Below, in pieces: positions 63,004 through 64,000 of a DNA stretch of 64,000 nucleotides. The notes beneath the pieces are model-generated. The model worked only from the letters and a program-made list of their open reading frames with translations. It was not told the origin of the DNA and searched no databases. The stretch covers positions 992,001 to 1,056,000 of the forward strand of contig NZ_JACCAE010000001.1 of NCBI RefSeq assembly GCF_013409205.1, given 5' to 3'. How positions within the stretch are numbered: position 1 is the stretch's first letter; each line of letters opens with the position of its first letter. Made by a program: the position numbers and the translations under genes. Source of the stretch: Janibacter cremeus. GTDB lineage: Bacteria; Actinomycetota; Actinomycetes; Actinomycetales; Dermatophilaceae.

Positions 63004-63072
63004 GGCGAGAGCCCTGAACACCCCCTGATGGTGGGCTCCTCCCCCGCACCGCCGTCGGGGTGACCTGTTTGA

Positions 63073-63097
63073 CTGTCCCGGACAGTGTCAGGGACAG
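63073..63097. repeat. Inverted repeat in the xseA leader
   Basis: ctgtccc and gggacag arms around an 11-nt centre that is itself nearly palindromic (gacagtgtc). It ends at the xseA ribosome site (acaggaggg), so it is either an operator or a translation-blocking hairpin. Confidence 0.45.
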
Positions 63098-63107
63098 GAG
63101 GGCGATC

Positions 63108-64000
63108 ATGAGCACACCGCTGCCTGAGAAGGCCGCCGACACCACTGCCCAGGCCCCGTGGCCTGTGCGTGTGCTCAGCATGAAGATCGCCGAGTACATC
63201 GACCGGATGTCGACGACCTGGGTCGAGGGGCAGGTGGTCCAGCTGCGGGTGCGCCCCGGAGCCCGCACCGCCTTCCTCACCCTGCGCGACCCCGACGTCG
63301 ACATGTCCCTCTCCTGCTCGGTGCGGGTCACCGCCCTGGACGCCATGCCCACCCCGCTGGCCGAGGGCGCCCGGGTCGTGGTCCAGGCGAAGCCGAACTA
63401 CTGGACGCAACGCGGCTCACTGACCATGGACGTGCGCCAGCTGCGCCCCGTCGGAGTCGGCGAGCTGCTCGCCCGGATCGAGTACCTCAAGCAGAACCTG
63501 CGCTCGGAAGGCCTCTTCGACGCCTCCCGCAAGCGCCCCCTGCCCTTCCTGCCACGACGCGTCGGTCTCGTCTGCGGACGGGCCAGCGCCGCGGAGCGTG
63601 ACGTCATCGAGAACGCCCATCGCCGGTGGCCCGGGCTGCCCTTCGCCATCCGGCAGGTCCCGGTCCAGGGTCCTCAGTCCGTGGCGGAGGTGAGCGCCGC
63701 CATCACGGAGCTCGATGCCATCGATGACGTCGACGTCATCATCGTCACGCGGGGCGGCGGCTCCGTCGAGGACCTGCTGCCCTTCAGCAACGAGGCGATG
63801 GTCCGCGCGGTCGCCGGCGCTCGGACCCCGGTCGTCAGTGCCATCGGCCACGACGTCGACACCCCGCTGCTCGACCTGGTGGCCGACGTGCGCGCCTCGA
63901 CGCCGACGGACGCCGCCAAGCTGGTCTGCCCCGATGCCGCTGCCGAGCGCGCCGGCATCGCGGACGCCCGGTCCCGCGCGCGGGGGAGTCTCGCGGGCTT
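63108..64000 (+). CDS. xseA: Exodeoxyribonuclease VII large subunit (partial, runs off the window)
   Basis: The first 297 codons of a gene that continues past the window edge. An N-terminal OB-fold (about 15-105: [26 protein letters not shown]) is followed by the catalytic domain: [19 protein letters not shown] (about 161-179), [20 protein letters not shown] (about 214-233) and [20 protein letters not shown]. It degrades single-stranded DNA with XseB. CAGGAGGG precedes ATG 63108. Confidence 0.94.
   Translation, partial: MSTPLPEKAADTTAQAPWPVRVLSMKIAEYIDRMSTTWVEGQVVQLRVRPGARTAFLTLRDPDVDMSLSCSVRVTALDAMPTPLAEGARVVVQAKPNYWTQRGSLTMDVRQLRPVGVGELLARIEYLKQNLRSEGLFDASRKRPLPFLPRRVGLVCGRASAAERDVIENAHRRWPGLPFAIRQVPVQGPQSVAEVSAAITELDAIDDVDVIIVTRGGGSVEDLLPFSNEAMVRAVAGARTPVVSAIGHDVDTPLLDLVADVRASTPTDAAKLVCPDAAAERAGIADARSRARGSLAG

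Overview
The window is GC-rich, densely coded DNA from a free-living actinobacterium. The evidence is the mycothiol gene mshB, the fdxA-dapC pair, the succinylase lysine branch (dapC, dapD), the actinobacterial type of histidine ammonia-lyase, and many start codons 6-8 nt downstream of a TANNNT -10 box (leaderless transcripts). A member of Micrococcales, perhaps Intrasporangiaceae such as Janibacter, is my best guess; this is inference, not a database result. I see no rRNA, tRNA, IS, prophage or CRISPR array.

Layout. 0-6 kb: lysine/diaminopimelate genes dapD and dapC, citrate synthase, ferredoxin fdxA, and a GNAT gene that shares a bidirectional promoter with fdxA. 6-13 kb: a minus-strand operon typA > solute-binding lipoprotein > mshB > flavin reductase > VanW-like protein. 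13-14 kb: an AbiEi/DUF559-type nuclease-like gene bracketed by two direct copies of a structured palindrome. 14-20 kb: oppABCDF peptide importer with a hairpin between oppA and oppB. 20-28 kb: malQ, pirin, alpha/beta hydrolase, UspA, dCMP deaminase and an MFS permease. 27-34 kb: short membrane and stress genes, including a TDT transporter with a coupled 38-aa ORF, a rhomboid-like protein, a cupredoxin gene that has lost its start, a BASS transporter, a paired SMR efflux pump behind a 9-codon leader ORF, and dodecin. 34-39 kb: a PrpD-like/ComA-like operon with a consensus promoter and an IdeR/DtxR-like iron box, next to a TetR-MFS operon controlled by a 47-bp palindrome. 39-52 kb: a large unknown protein with an internal start, cysteine desulfhydrase, KefB-like antiporter, SPFH protein, YchF, NUDIX, RmuC, DinB and MaoC proteins. 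52-60 kb: a complete histidine utilisation operon (hutH, hutU, an M20 amidohydrolase, hutF, hutI) with a divergent IclR regulator. 60-64 kb: an AMP-dependent acyl-CoA synthetase, ispH and the start of xseA.

The features I find most worth pursuing are two families of intergenic palindromes, one of which brackets the nuclease-like gene; the iron-box-controlled prpD-comA operon; the symmetric fdxA/GNAT promoter; the SMR leader ORF; and a strongly repeated octamer GCGAAGGG that occurs in both orientations across genes and spacers.
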